Source of the DNA: an uncultured Clostridia bacterium | GTDB lineage: Bacteria > Bacillota > Clostridia > Christensenellales > UBA1242 | Length of the DNA stretch: 64,000 nt | Assembly (NCBI GenBank): GCA_949949035.1 | Contig: CATLHJ010000001.1 | Span: forward strand, 95,823 to 159,822 | Reading direction: 5' to 3' | In this document: positions 57,513-64,000 of the stretch, one piece after another | How the letters are laid out: the number at the start of each line of letters is the position of its first letter | Numbering within the stretch: the stretch's first letter is position 1 | Notes under the pieces: model-generated | What the model was told of the DNA's origin: nothing | Database searches by the model: none | What the model saw: only the letters and a program-made list of their open reading frames with translations | Position numbers and translations under genes: made by a program

Positions 57513-57543
57513 AAATGGTATCGTGGTAACCACGACACCATTT
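57513..57543 (-). terminator. Terminator of tRNA-Asn
   Basis: A stem AAATGGT-x-TCGTGG with its complement, one A-C mismatch, loop of 3. On the minus strand it is followed by a T-run, fitting termination of the tRNA. Confidence 0.75.
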
Positions 57544-57551
57544 GCGGATTC

Positions 57552-57626
57552 TGGCGCTCTGGATAGGATTCGAACCTATGACCGATCGGTTAACAGCCGA
57601 TTGCTCTACCGCTGAGCTACCAGAGC
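57552..57626 (-). tRNA. tRNA-Asn (anticodon GTT)
   Basis: A complete cloverleaf on the minus strand: acceptor GCTCTGG/CCAGAGC, anticodon loop CTGTTAA, T-loop GTTCGAATC, encoded CCA. It is next to asnS, on the opposite strand. Confidence 0.97.
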
Positions 57627-57648
57627 AGAACACCAAGCGAATAACTGT

Positions 57649-57676
57649 ATTATAACTGATAATCGTAATTTGTCAA
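57649..57676 (-). promoter_or_regulatory. Promoter of tRNA-Asn
   Basis: Minus strand: TTGACA (57671-57676), 16 bp, TATAAT (57649-57654), about 22 bases upstream of the tRNA. Confidence 0.8.
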
Positions 57677-57695
57677 ATACGAAATTGTAAAAAAT

Positions 57696-57724
57696 TTGAC
57701 GGCAGACGCCAAAAATAGTAAAAT
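57696..57724 (+). promoter_or_regulatory. Promoter of asnS-aspS, leaderless
   Basis: TTGACG (57696-57701), 17 bp, TAAAAT (57719-57724), then 7 bases to ATG 57732. There is no T-box leader. Confidence 0.75.
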
Positions 57725-57731
57725 AATCGTT

Positions 57732-59093
57732 ATGAACCGAACAACCATTTTAGAATTGAAAAGCAACAAAGATTTTTATATTGGCAAGGACGTTTTAGTT
57801 AGTGGTTGGGTAAAAAACTTTCGTGAATCCAAAGCTACTTCTTTTTTGGAAATCAGCGATGGTAGTACCTTCAAACCCCTGCAAATTGTAATTCAAAAGG
57901 AAGGTAATAACAAAATTGATGCCACGATGGTTAACCAAGCGCTACAACTGGGGGTAGCGGTTGCGGTGCACGGGGTAGTGGTTTCCGCCTATAACAATGC
58001 CGATGACGCCGAAATTAACGCCACTAAACTGGCAATTATTGGTCACTGTGCCGCCGATTACCCGATTCAAAAGAAAAAAACCAGTTTGGATTTCTTGCGT
58101 ACTATTCCGCATTTGCGGATGCGTACCAATACCTTTACGGCTATGTTAAGGGTGCGCAATGCGTTAGCGATGGCTATACATGATTTTTTCCAAAACAACA
58201 ATTTCTTGTATGTGCATACGCCCATTATCACGGGGGGAGATGCCGAAGGGGCGGGTGAGGCGTTCCGTGTCGTGGCACCGGATTACCCTGGTGACTTTTT
58301 TGGGGCACCGGCCAGTTTGACCGTATCTGGACAGTTAGAGGCCGAAGAGGCGGCGATGGCGTTAGGGCGGGTTTACACCTTTGGCCCAACTTTTCGTGCC
58401 GAAAATTCAAATACTACGCGTCACGTGGCCGAGTTTTGGATGATTGAGGCCGAAGCCGCCTTTATGGATTTGGACGCCATTATGGACAATGCTAGTGCGA
58501 TGATTAAACACGTGATCACTTACGTGTTACAACATTGTCCGACGGAAATGGCGTTCTTTGATAGTTTCTACGAAAAAGGCTTGGTGGCCAAATTACAAGC
58601 GGTAGCGGCTAATGCGTTCGCGCGGGTTGATTACACCGAAGCCATTACTATTTTACAAAAGTCGGGTAAAACGTTTAAATATCCCGTCAGTTGGGGCATG
58701 GATTTGCAAACCGAACACGAACGCTATTTGACCGATGAATATTTCAAAAAGCCGGTATTCGTGGTGAACTACCCGTGTGGTGTTAAGGCGTTCTACATGA
58801 AACAAAACGCTGATGGCAAGACAGTAGCGGCGACCGATTTATTGGTGCCGGGCATCGGGGAAATCATCGGTTGCAGCGAAAGGGAAACGGACTACGACAA
58901 ATTAGTGGCGGTTATGCAAGCCCGTGGCATGAACTTGGCAAACTACGAACATTACTTGGCGTTGCGTAAGTACGGTTCGGTGACGCACAGTGGTTATGGT
59001 TTGGGGCTAGAAAGAATGTTAATGTACCTGACCGGTATTACTAACATTCGTGACGTGCAACTGCACCCCCGCGCCGTGGGAGAATTACGCTGA
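57732..59093 (+). CDS. asnS: Asparaginyl-tRNA synthetase
   Basis: A 453-residue class II synthetase with an N-terminal OB-fold anticodon domain (about residues 15-105, VLVSGWVKNFRESK) and a catalytic domain. Motif 2 is in TFGPTFRAENSNTTRHVAEFW, and motif 3 in GYGLGLERMLMYLTG near the C-terminus. Start 57732 fits both the family N-terminus and the leaderless promoter. It overlaps aspS by one base (TGATG). Confidence 0.96.
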   Translation: MNRTTILELKSNKDFYIGKDVLVSGWVKNFRESKATSFLEISDGSTFKPLQIVIQKEGNNKIDATMVNQALQLGVAVAVHGVVVSAYNNADDAEINATKLAIIGHCAADYPIQKKKTSLDFLRTIPHLRMRTNTFTAMLRVRNALAMAIHDFFQNNNFLYVHTPIITGGDAEGAGEAFRVVAPDYPGDFFGAPASLTVSGQLEAEEAAMALGRVYTFGPTFRAENSNTTRHVAEFWMIEAEAAFMDLDAIMDNASAMIKHVITYVLQHCPTEMAFFDSFYEKGLVAKLQAVAANAFARVDYTEAITILQKSGKTFKYPVSWGMDLQTEHERYLTDEYFKKPVFVVNYPCGVKAFYMKQNADGKTVAATDLLVPGIGEIIGCSERETDYDKLVAVMQARGMNLANYEHYLALRKYGSVTHSGYGLGLERMLMYLTGITNIRDVQLHPRAVGELR

Positions 59094-60349
59094 TGAAACG
59101 TACCTATATTAAAGACGTTAAGCCGGGTAAGGTTAAAATCGCGGGGTTTGTGGAAAACCTGCGCAACAAAGCAACTATGCAATTCATTGTTTTACGGGAC
59201 GTAACCGGTAAAATACAGATCACGGTCGAAAAGGCCAAGTTGCCCGCATTGGCTGCTATTATTGACGGAGTGACCGTGGAAAGTGTCTTAACCGTGGAAG
59301 GGGAAGCGGTTAAGAATGATTACGTTAAATTGGGTGGTATGGAAATTATCCCAACCAAGGTTACGCTTAACAGTATTGCTGACACCTTACCGATTGATAA
59401 AGAGAGTGGTTTAGATTTGCGGTTAGATTATCGCTGGTTGGATTTACGCGACCCTAATAAGGCGTTAATTTTCAAAGTGCAAACCGCGTTAGAACACCAC
59501 GCCGTTACGTGGTTTATTAACCACGGCTTTATTGGTATTCACACGCCTAAAATAACTGCTATCTCTAGTGAGGGCGGTAGCGAAGTGTTCGCCATCAAAA
59601 ATTATTTTGGCGAAAAAGCTTACCTGACGCAAAGTCCGCAGTTATACAAACAAATGAGCATGATGGCCGGTTTTGACCGTACTTTTGAAATCGGTGAATG
59701 TTATCGTGCCGAAAGCAGTTTTACTTCGCGCCACGCTACCGAATTTACCGCTATCGATGTGGAAGTGTCACACATTGATGACCACCACGACGTGATGGAT
59801 ATTGAAGAAGAATTGCTACGCTATGTCTTTACCCAGTTACATAAAGAATTTGGTGACTTAATTGCGGTGCCTACCGTAAAATTTCCACGCTTAAAATTGA
59901 CCGAAGTTTACGACATTTTGCGTGACGAAATGCACTACACAATGCCTAAGGCTGCCCAAGGCGACATTGATCCCGACGGGGAACGTTTAATTGGTGAATA
60001 CGTTAAGGCTAAATACGGTTCGGATTTTGTTTTTATTACTGATTATCCGCATGCGGCACGCGCGTTCTATACGTTGGGCGATAACTCGTTTGATTTATTG
60101 TACAAAGGCGTGGAAATTACCAGTGGTGCCCAACGGGAACACCGTTACGACCAACTGCGGCAGAACATTATTGACAAAGGAATCAACCCCGACCATATGG
60201 CAGAGTATTTGGCATTTTTCCGCTACGGTGTGCCAACGCATGGTGGTTTTGCAATCGGCTTGGCGCGGTTAATGGCGCGGCTGTTGGATTTGCCGACCGT
60301 TAAAGAAAGTACCTTCATTTTCCGCGGCCCTACCCGATTAAAACCGTAA
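59093..60349 (+). CDS. aspS: Aspartyl-tRNA synthetase, archaeal-type
   Basis: A 418-residue class II synthetase. It lacks the GAD insertion of the bacterial enzyme (about 590 residues) and so belongs to the shorter archaeal/eukaryal type found in some Clostridia. Motifs: OB domain, YRWLDLRDPNKALIF, SPQLYKQMSMMAGFDRTFEIG, CYRAESSFTSRHATEF, and GGFAIGLARLMARLLD. Archaeal-type enzymes can be specific or can also charge tRNA-Asn; with asnS present the second ability would not be needed. The start is coupled to asnS. Confidence 0.93.
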   Translation: MKRTYIKDVKPGKVKIAGFVENLRNKATMQFIVLRDVTGKIQITVEKAKLPALAAIIDGVTVESVLTVEGEAVKNDYVKLGGMEIIPTKVTLNSIADTLPIDKESGLDLRLDYRWLDLRDPNKALIFKVQTALEHHAVTWFINHGFIGIHTPKITAISSEGGSEVFAIKNYFGEKAYLTQSPQLYKQMSMMAGFDRTFEIGECYRAESSFTSRHATEFTAIDVEVSHIDDHHDVMDIEEELLRYVFTQLHKEFGDLIAVPTVKFPRLKLTEVYDILRDEMHYTMPKAAQGDIDPDGERLIGEYVKAKYGSDFVFITDYPHAARAFYTLGDNSFDLLYKGVEITSGAQREHRYDQLRQNIIDKGINPDHMAEYLAFFRYGVPTHGGFAIGLARLMARLLDLPTVKESTFIFRGPTRLKP

Positions 60350-60363
60350 TTTAGGAATATTTC

Positions 60364-60392
60364 TTGCTTTTGACCGGTAAATAGATTATAAT
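60364..60392 (+). promoter_or_regulatory. Promoter of hypothetical-gene pair, leaderless
   Basis: TTGCTT (60364-60369), 17 bp, TATAAT (60387-60392), then 6 bases to ATG 60399. Confidence 0.75.
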
Positions 60393-60398
60393 ATAACC

Positions 60399-61292
60399 AT
60401 GGGGAATATGGAACAAAACGATCAACAAGCGTTATTAAATACCTTGGCGGGCAAAGAGCCCAAATTAAGGGAAGGCATTAACGCAATCTTGAGTGATAAA
60501 TTAAGGTTCGATTCGTTGGACCGCGCCATCACGAATTTGAAAAACGCCCAAAACGATACGAACTTGGGTAGTGTTGAAGCGGCTTTACAAACGGCGATGA
60601 CTCGCATCCGCGAACTAAACGAAACGAACAAAAGTGACATTCCTGACGAAAAAGCCACGCTTTATTTGTATACGTTACAAAATTTAACCCAATGCTTGGG
60701 CACTTGGCAATTTAACAATGGTAACGAAAACCATTACACGCCGCAAATTATTAAAAAGTACAATACTTTAATGACCCAGTCAGCCGCGATGGGGTTAGAT
60801 ACCGCGGTCATTAACGACAAATGTTTTGCGCACCAATACCAAGTAGCGAATGATCCGTATTTGGCGAAGTTTGAGTTGTTAGACCACAACAAAATGGACG
60901 TGATGTTGAATGGTATTGAACGCATCCAAAACGGACAACTGTTAGCTATGGATAAACAAGCCATTAAGGACGATTTGAATGCACCTGAAAAAGAAACTAA
61001 AAACGGTGAGATTGATCACGGAGCAGTTGAACTGCGGGCCATCAAAGAACAAAATTTGGATCAGTTGATTGCTGATATGACCGCCCGCTGGGGTGATGAA
61101 CACATGGCTTTAACTTATATTAACAAAAACGTTAACACTTTCTTCCATATGATTGGAATCAGTACTAATCATCACGATCAAGAATCGCAAAAAGCCTTTG
61201 CGACGGCGATTGTCAAACGCTTGGCCGAACACCAAAAAATGCAAGGTGCCGAGACTGCGCCAACTACAAAAACCGTGGGTACGGTAAAATAA
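60399..61292 (+). CDS. Hypothetical helical protein
   Basis: A 297-residue soluble protein, Asn/Gln/Lys/Ala-rich and predicted mainly alpha-helical, with no motif I can name. The N-terminal 75 residues and residues 200-285 look like long helices (AALQTAMTRIRELNETNK, LDQLIADMTARWGDEHM). An in-frame ATG follows three codons later. It forms a two-gene unit with the small gene at 61300, ended by a terminator. Confidence 0.65.
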   Translation: MGNMEQNDQQALLNTLAGKEPKLREGINAILSDKLRFDSLDRAITNLKNAQNDTNLGSVEAALQTAMTRIRELNETNKSDIPDEKATLYLYTLQNLTQCLGTWQFNNGNENHYTPQIIKKYNTLMTQSAAMGLDTAVINDKCFAHQYQVANDPYLAKFELLDHNKMDVMLNGIERIQNGQLLAMDKQAIKDDLNAPEKETKNGEIDHGAVELRAIKEQNLDQLIADMTARWGDEHMALTYINKNVNTFFHMIGISTNHHDQESQKAFATAIVKRLAEHQKMQGAETAPTTKTVGTVK

Positions 61293-61299
61293 GGAGGAA

Positions 61300-61584
61300 A
61301 TGATGGAAAACGAAATGCAAAATCAACAAACACAAGATTGGAATTTGAAAGGTTTTAACCTTGACCTGTTGAACGGGGGTGAACAAATCATTTTGGCACA
61401 TAAACAGGTTTCGCCACAAGACCATTTGGTGGTGGCGGCCAGTGCTCAAGAAAAACCAGCGAAATTAAAGTGTTTCAAACTGACACACTTGGATGGTGAA
61501 AAGTACCACGCAACCGAATACGTCAGTCCCGAAAAAATTGCCGAGTTTTCCCGACTGATGATGGGCGAAGATAAACAACAATAA
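61300..61584 (+). CDS. Hypothetical small protein
   Basis: A 94-residue soluble protein without recognised family. The middle holds a beta-rich section (GEQIILAHKQ, HLVVAAS, KLKCFKLTHLDGEKYHATEYV). A TAAGGAGG site precedes two ATGs (61300 and 61303). It follows its partner gene by 7 bases and ends 3 bases before the terminator stem. Confidence 0.65.
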   Translation: MMENEMQNQQTQDWNLKGFNLDLLNGGEQIILAHKQVSPQDHLVVAASAQEKPAKLKCFKLTHLDGEKYHATEYVSPEKIAEFSRLMMGEDKQQ

Positions 61585-61587
61585 TTA

Positions 61588-61612
61588 AAAACCCCGTTAA
61601 CTGCGGGGTTTT
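61588..61612. terminator. Rho-independent terminator
   Basis: A stem AAAACCCCG/CGGGGTTTT with a 7-base loop. Confidence 0.9.
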
Positions 61613-61660
61613 ATTAGGCAGTGTGGCCGTCAAGTCCGTTGGTAAAGAAAGGCAAATTGA

Positions 61661-62443
61661 TCATTGCAGATAATCTAAAATGTCGTCATGAACTAAAGCG
61701 TTGGAGCAGAGTATGGTGTCCTTAACTTTTCTGGGGTTACCAACAAGATTGGTAACTTTTCCGCTGGCTTCACTGACAAACAATCTCCCGGCGGTTGAAC
61801 CTAAGCTCTTTGAGGTTCTTAAATTGATCATGGCCTCAATTTTGCCACTGGCCACCCAGCAAGTGGCCACAGAAGAAGATCCCGCAATACGTAAGCCGCG
61901 TATTTTTGGAAATATACGGCGGATAAATTTTAAGGATTGTTCAATTTCCTCAGCAGTGTGCTTAGCACCTAAACAAATCATAACAACACAATCATCAAGA
62001 GCCGTTTTGGTCGAAACTCGTAACTTTTTGCCATTACAATAAGCACCTTGCCCTTTAATGGCCGTGTACAACTCGTCGAATTGGGGTAAATAAGTAACCC
62101 CTAAAATAGTTTCACCATTTTTTTGTAGTGCGACAACTATGCCATATTCGGGTAATCCAGCGGCAAAATTTATTGTACCGTCGATCGGATCAATAATCCA
62201 ACAATAGGCATCGCCATCACATTTTTTATTGATACTGCCATTTTCTTCGGCCATAAACGAGTGAGTTGGGTAAAGGGCAGATAATTCTTTAATGATGTTC
62301 GCTTCCATAAAAAGATCAATATCCGTCACAATATCGTTGCCCTCTTTTTTATTGACCGTCTTTATTGCTTTGGTTTGACTATAATATTTTTTAATTATTG
62401 CAACAACTTGCTGGATTGCTAGTTCGGGATTAAAATTTTTCAT
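61661..62443 (-). CDS. Inositol monophosphatase-family protein lacking one metal ligand
   Basis: A 260-residue protein of the IMPase/SuhB family, which hydrolyses sugar or inositol monophosphates with Mg2+. The motifs for two metals are present: EENG (about residues 66-69) and DPIDGT (about 85-90). The third site, usually WDxxAG, reads LGSTAG, so its Asp is replaced by Gly. Since this Asp binds the catalytic metal in known enzymes, activity may be reduced or the role changed. It has a leaderless promoter and stands alone. Confidence 0.82.
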   Translation of the reverse strand: MKNFNPELAIQQVVAIIKKYYSQTKAIKTVNKKEGNDIVTDIDLFMEANIIKELSALYPTHSFMAEENGSINKKCDGDAYCWIIDPIDGTINFAAGLPEYGIVVALQKNGETILGVTYLPQFDELYTAIKGQGAYCNGKKLRVSTKTALDDCVVMICLGAKHTAEEIEQSLKFIRRIFPKIRGLRIAGSSSVATCWVASGKIEAMINLRTSKSLGSTAGRLFVSEASGKVTNLVGNPRKVKDTILCSNALVHDDILDYLQ

Positions 62444-62449
62444 AGGTTA

Positions 62450-62478
62450 ATGGTAGCAAAAATTTATTTTTTTGACAA
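62450..62478 (-). promoter_or_regulatory. Promoter of IMPase-like gene, leaderless
   Basis: Minus strand: TTGTCA (62473-62478), 17 bp, TACCAT (62450-62455), then 6 bases to ATG 62443. Confidence 0.75.
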
Positions 62479-62528
62479 ATTGTTAGCGATATGACAATGC
62501 CAATGTTCGTGTATTTTTCCCCTTGCTA

Positions 62529-62557
62529 TGGACTTTCAGTGGTATTTGTTTTATAAT
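62529..62557 (+). promoter_or_regulatory. Promoter of sigma-factor gene, leaderless
   Basis: TGGACT (62529-62534), 17 bp, TATAAT (62552-62557), then 7 bases to ATG 62565. Confidence 0.7.
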
Positions 62558-62564
62558 TTCGGTA

Positions 62565-63566
62565 ATGGAAAATGATGAGATTACTAAAAAAAATAATGAA
62601 TTATTGGCGGAACTGCAAAAATGTACGGCTGGTTCTCCGGAGTACCAGAGGCTTGTTGCGGCGATCGTCGAAAATAACGTGCCCCTAGTGTACTACATTG
62701 CCAATAGGGGTTTTCTCGATAGGCGATATGCGTCTGACTGCGACGATTTAATCGCGGAAGGACTTTTTGGCCTGTTCCATGCGGTTAAATCATTTGATTC
62801 GGCAAAAGAAATCCCTTTTGGTAATTACGCGGCAATAACCATTAAGGGATTTATGTTAAATTACCTAAGAAAACAGCGAAGGCATAAAGCCCGTTCCTTG
62901 GAAGATAGCGTAATACCCAACCAAGAAGGAGATAAATTAAAAATTGGGAATACCATTGCTTCACCGGGCGATTTTGTAACCGATATTGTTGAAAATGACG
63001 AGAAAGAGCGGCAGTTGACATGGGTCAGAACAAATCTTGACCGACTGACCCCTTTACAACAACGGGTATTAATTAACCAATATTTATTGGGGGAAAAAAC
63101 CTTGGGGCGTAATGCATTGGCCCAGAAATTTAATTATTGGCCGACTAGTGTTTCCGCGGCCAAGGATGGTGCAATTGCTAAATTAAGAAAAATGTATTAT
63201 CGAGATTATCCCGCAGAAATTGAGACAAAAGAACAAGCAGAACAAGAAACAGAAATTGAATTGACGCCAACAGAAAAAATGGCGACGAAAGAAAAATTAA
63301 AAAATTTAATTTTGACTAAATTGTCGTCACAACAAAAGATGGTAACATTGTGTAAATTTTATTCGCCAAGCAAAAAAACCAACCAGCAAGTCGCACAAGA
63401 AATGAAGATGACAAAAGGGGCGGTAGAACTTAATATAATCAAAGCCAGTAAAAGACTTTGTACCTTGTATAACCGCAGTCAAGATCAGGAACAATTAACG
63501 AGCAAAGCGGTAAGAAACATCCTCAAATCGAGAAACGAAACCAACGTCAGTGAAAAAGAACGTTAA
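62565..63566 (+). CDS. Sigma-70-family factor with two region-4-like helix-turn-helix units
   Basis: A 333-residue protein. Residues about 37-107 resemble sigma region 2 (LVYYIANRGFL, CDDLIAEGLFGLFHAVKSFD, YLRKQRRHKARSLED). Residues about 160-215 resemble region 4 (LTPLQQRVLINQYLL, ALAQKFNYWPTSVSAAKDGAIAKL is the helix-turn-helix area). A second such unit follows at about 250-305 (KLSSQQKMVTL, NQQVAQEMKMTKGAVE). A Glu-rich linker joins them. The second unit is not typical of known sigma factors. Start 62565 is set by the leaderless promoter; an earlier in-frame ATG at 62523 lies upstream of it. Confidence 0.75.
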   Translation: MENDEITKKNNELLAELQKCTAGSPEYQRLVAAIVENNVPLVYYIANRGFLDRRYASDCDDLIAEGLFGLFHAVKSFDSAKEIPFGNYAAITIKGFMLNYLRKQRRHKARSLEDSVIPNQEGDKLKIGNTIASPGDFVTDIVENDEKERQLTWVRTNLDRLTPLQQRVLINQYLLGEKTLGRNALAQKFNYWPTSVSAAKDGAIAKLRKMYYRDYPAEIETKEQAEQETEIELTPTEKMATKEKLKNLILTKLSSQQKMVTLCKFYSPSKKTNQQVAQEMKMTKGAVELNIIKASKRLCTLYNRSQDQEQLTSKAVRNILKSRNETNVSEKER

Positions 63567-63620
63567 AGTCGGCATAACCCCGAAAAACACGACGCTCTTG
63601 GGGAAGGGGTGCTGGCTGTT

Positions 63621-63708
63621 TGGCGGAAGGTGAGAGATTTGAACTCCCGGACCCGTTAAGGTCGCCTGTTTTCAAGACAGGTGCAATCGACCACTCTGCC
63701 AACCTTCC
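63621..63708 (-). tRNA. tRNA-Ser (anticodon TGA)
   Basis: A class II tRNA on the minus strand: acceptor GGAAGGT/ACCTTCC, anticodon loop CTTGAAA, long variable arm, encoded CCA. Confidence 0.96.
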
Positions 63709-63717
63709 GTAAGCAAT

Positions 63718-63746
63718 AGTATAAAATAATTGAAATGTTTTGGCAA
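63718..63746 (-). promoter_or_regulatory. Promoter of tRNA-Ser (TGA)
   Basis: Minus strand: TTGCCA (63741-63746), 17 bp, TATACT (63718-63723). It overlaps the divergent promoter of the next tRNA-Ser. Confidence 0.7.
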
Positions 63747-63758
63747 GTATAGTAGACT
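63730..63758 (+). promoter_or_regulatory. Promoter of tRNA-Ser (GGA)
   Basis: TTGAAA (63730-63735), 17 bp, TAGACT (63753-63758), 13 bases before the tRNA. Confidence 0.6.
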
Positions 63759-63771
63759 ATCTTACCGCTTT

Positions 63772-63859
63772 GGAAGAGTCGCATAGTGGTCGAGTGCGCT
63801 CGCTTGGAAAGCGAGTTTGGTGCAAGCCAACGCAGGTTCAAATCCTGTCTCTTCCGCCA
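63772..63859 (+). tRNA. tRNA-Ser (anticodon GGA)
   Basis: A class II tRNA: acceptor GGAAGAG/CTCTTCC, anticodon stem CTCGC/GCGAG with loop TTGGAAA, long variable arm, encoded CCA. Confidence 0.96.
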
Positions 63860-63985
63860 ACCTTTGGTATAGTTGATGATTATGCAGATACACGTTGTCG
63901 CCTTGTAGTGCAAGGTAAAGATATTTATTGTCAATAATGATGATGCGTAACCCGCTCGCCGACCCGCAAAATTGGTAAAAACCCC

Positions 63986-63991
63986 TTGACA
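63986..63991 (+). promoter_or_regulatory. Possible -35 box at the window edge
   Basis: TTGACA lies 9 bases before the window end; the matching -10 and gene would be outside. Between 63860 and 63985 no gene or RNA is supported. Confidence 0.35.
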
Positions 63992-64000
63992 ATGGGGGGG

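Noticed and set aside
63762..63992. Minus-strand frame of 76 codons at the window end
   Set aside because: It reads antisense through tRNA-Ser (GGA) and has no start signals.

Overview
The window looks like a chromosomal stretch of an uncultured, spore-forming, probably anaerobic member of the Bacillota (Clostridia-like). The evidence is the set of sporulation genes (spoVAC-VAD-VAE, spoIVA, an uninterrupted sigK, the germination protease gpr, a Spo0A-type regulator), an oxygen-sensitive class III ribonucleotide reductase with its activase, and Firmicutes gene orders such as ftsL-pbp and pnp-ylxY-M16 peptidase. Genes are packed tightly: no gene-free stretch exceeds about 250 bases, ATGA-type overlaps are common, and several convergent pairs overlap by 17-29 bases.

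Layout. 0-10 kb: end of an upstream gene, ftsL-like gene, class B penicillin-binding protein, spoVA operon, divergent groES-groEL (shortened), dCMP deaminase-der-plsY. 8.8-11 kb: spoIVA and sigK, both preceded by sigma-E-like -10 elements. 11.3-17.2 kb: a phage-derived head module (terminase, portal, scaffold-like, capsid, connector, a beta-rich virion-like protein, UviB/BhlA-like holin, a 37-residue CxxC peptide) with no visible integrase, tail, lysin or replication genes. 17.2-36.7 kb: housekeeping block (pnp, deacetylase-like ylxY, M16 peptidase, FtsK/SpoIIIE, valS, DUF4364, TSCPD, metallo-beta-lactamase, nrdDG, type IIA topoisomerase B and A, gpr). 36.7-48.4 kb: accessory and surface region with a repeat-containing broken surface-protein gene, rpsT, an SDR, a tandem ThyX, a lipoprotein, tRNA-Thr, small membrane proteins, a membrane-anchored XRE regulator, GT8 and acyltransferase genes, and a DUF4180 gene of atypical composition. 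48.4-64 kb: ttcA-like, IlvD-like and M1 peptidase genes, pyrG, a receiver-less Spo0A, an acidic zinc-ribbon protein, pgsA, asnS-aspS, an inositol-phosphatase-like gene, an unusual sigma factor, and three more tRNAs.

The most striking signal is regulatory. At roughly twenty transcription-unit starts on both strands, a -35/-10 promoter with 16-18 bp spacing ends only 5-10 bases before the ATG (often ATGG), with no ribosome-binding site. Internal operon genes instead carry good AGGAGG-type sites. This implies widespread leaderless transcription. Other highlights are a ValRS whose anticodon-domain segments occur in swapped order, a Spo0A lacking its receiver domain with 0A-like boxes upstream, a surface-protein gene with an 11-unit tetranucleotide repeat and two in-frame TAA codons, the head-only phage module beside sigK, and several enzymes that are trimmed or have lost family-defining residues. 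All functional calls come from reading the sequence; no database search was possible.
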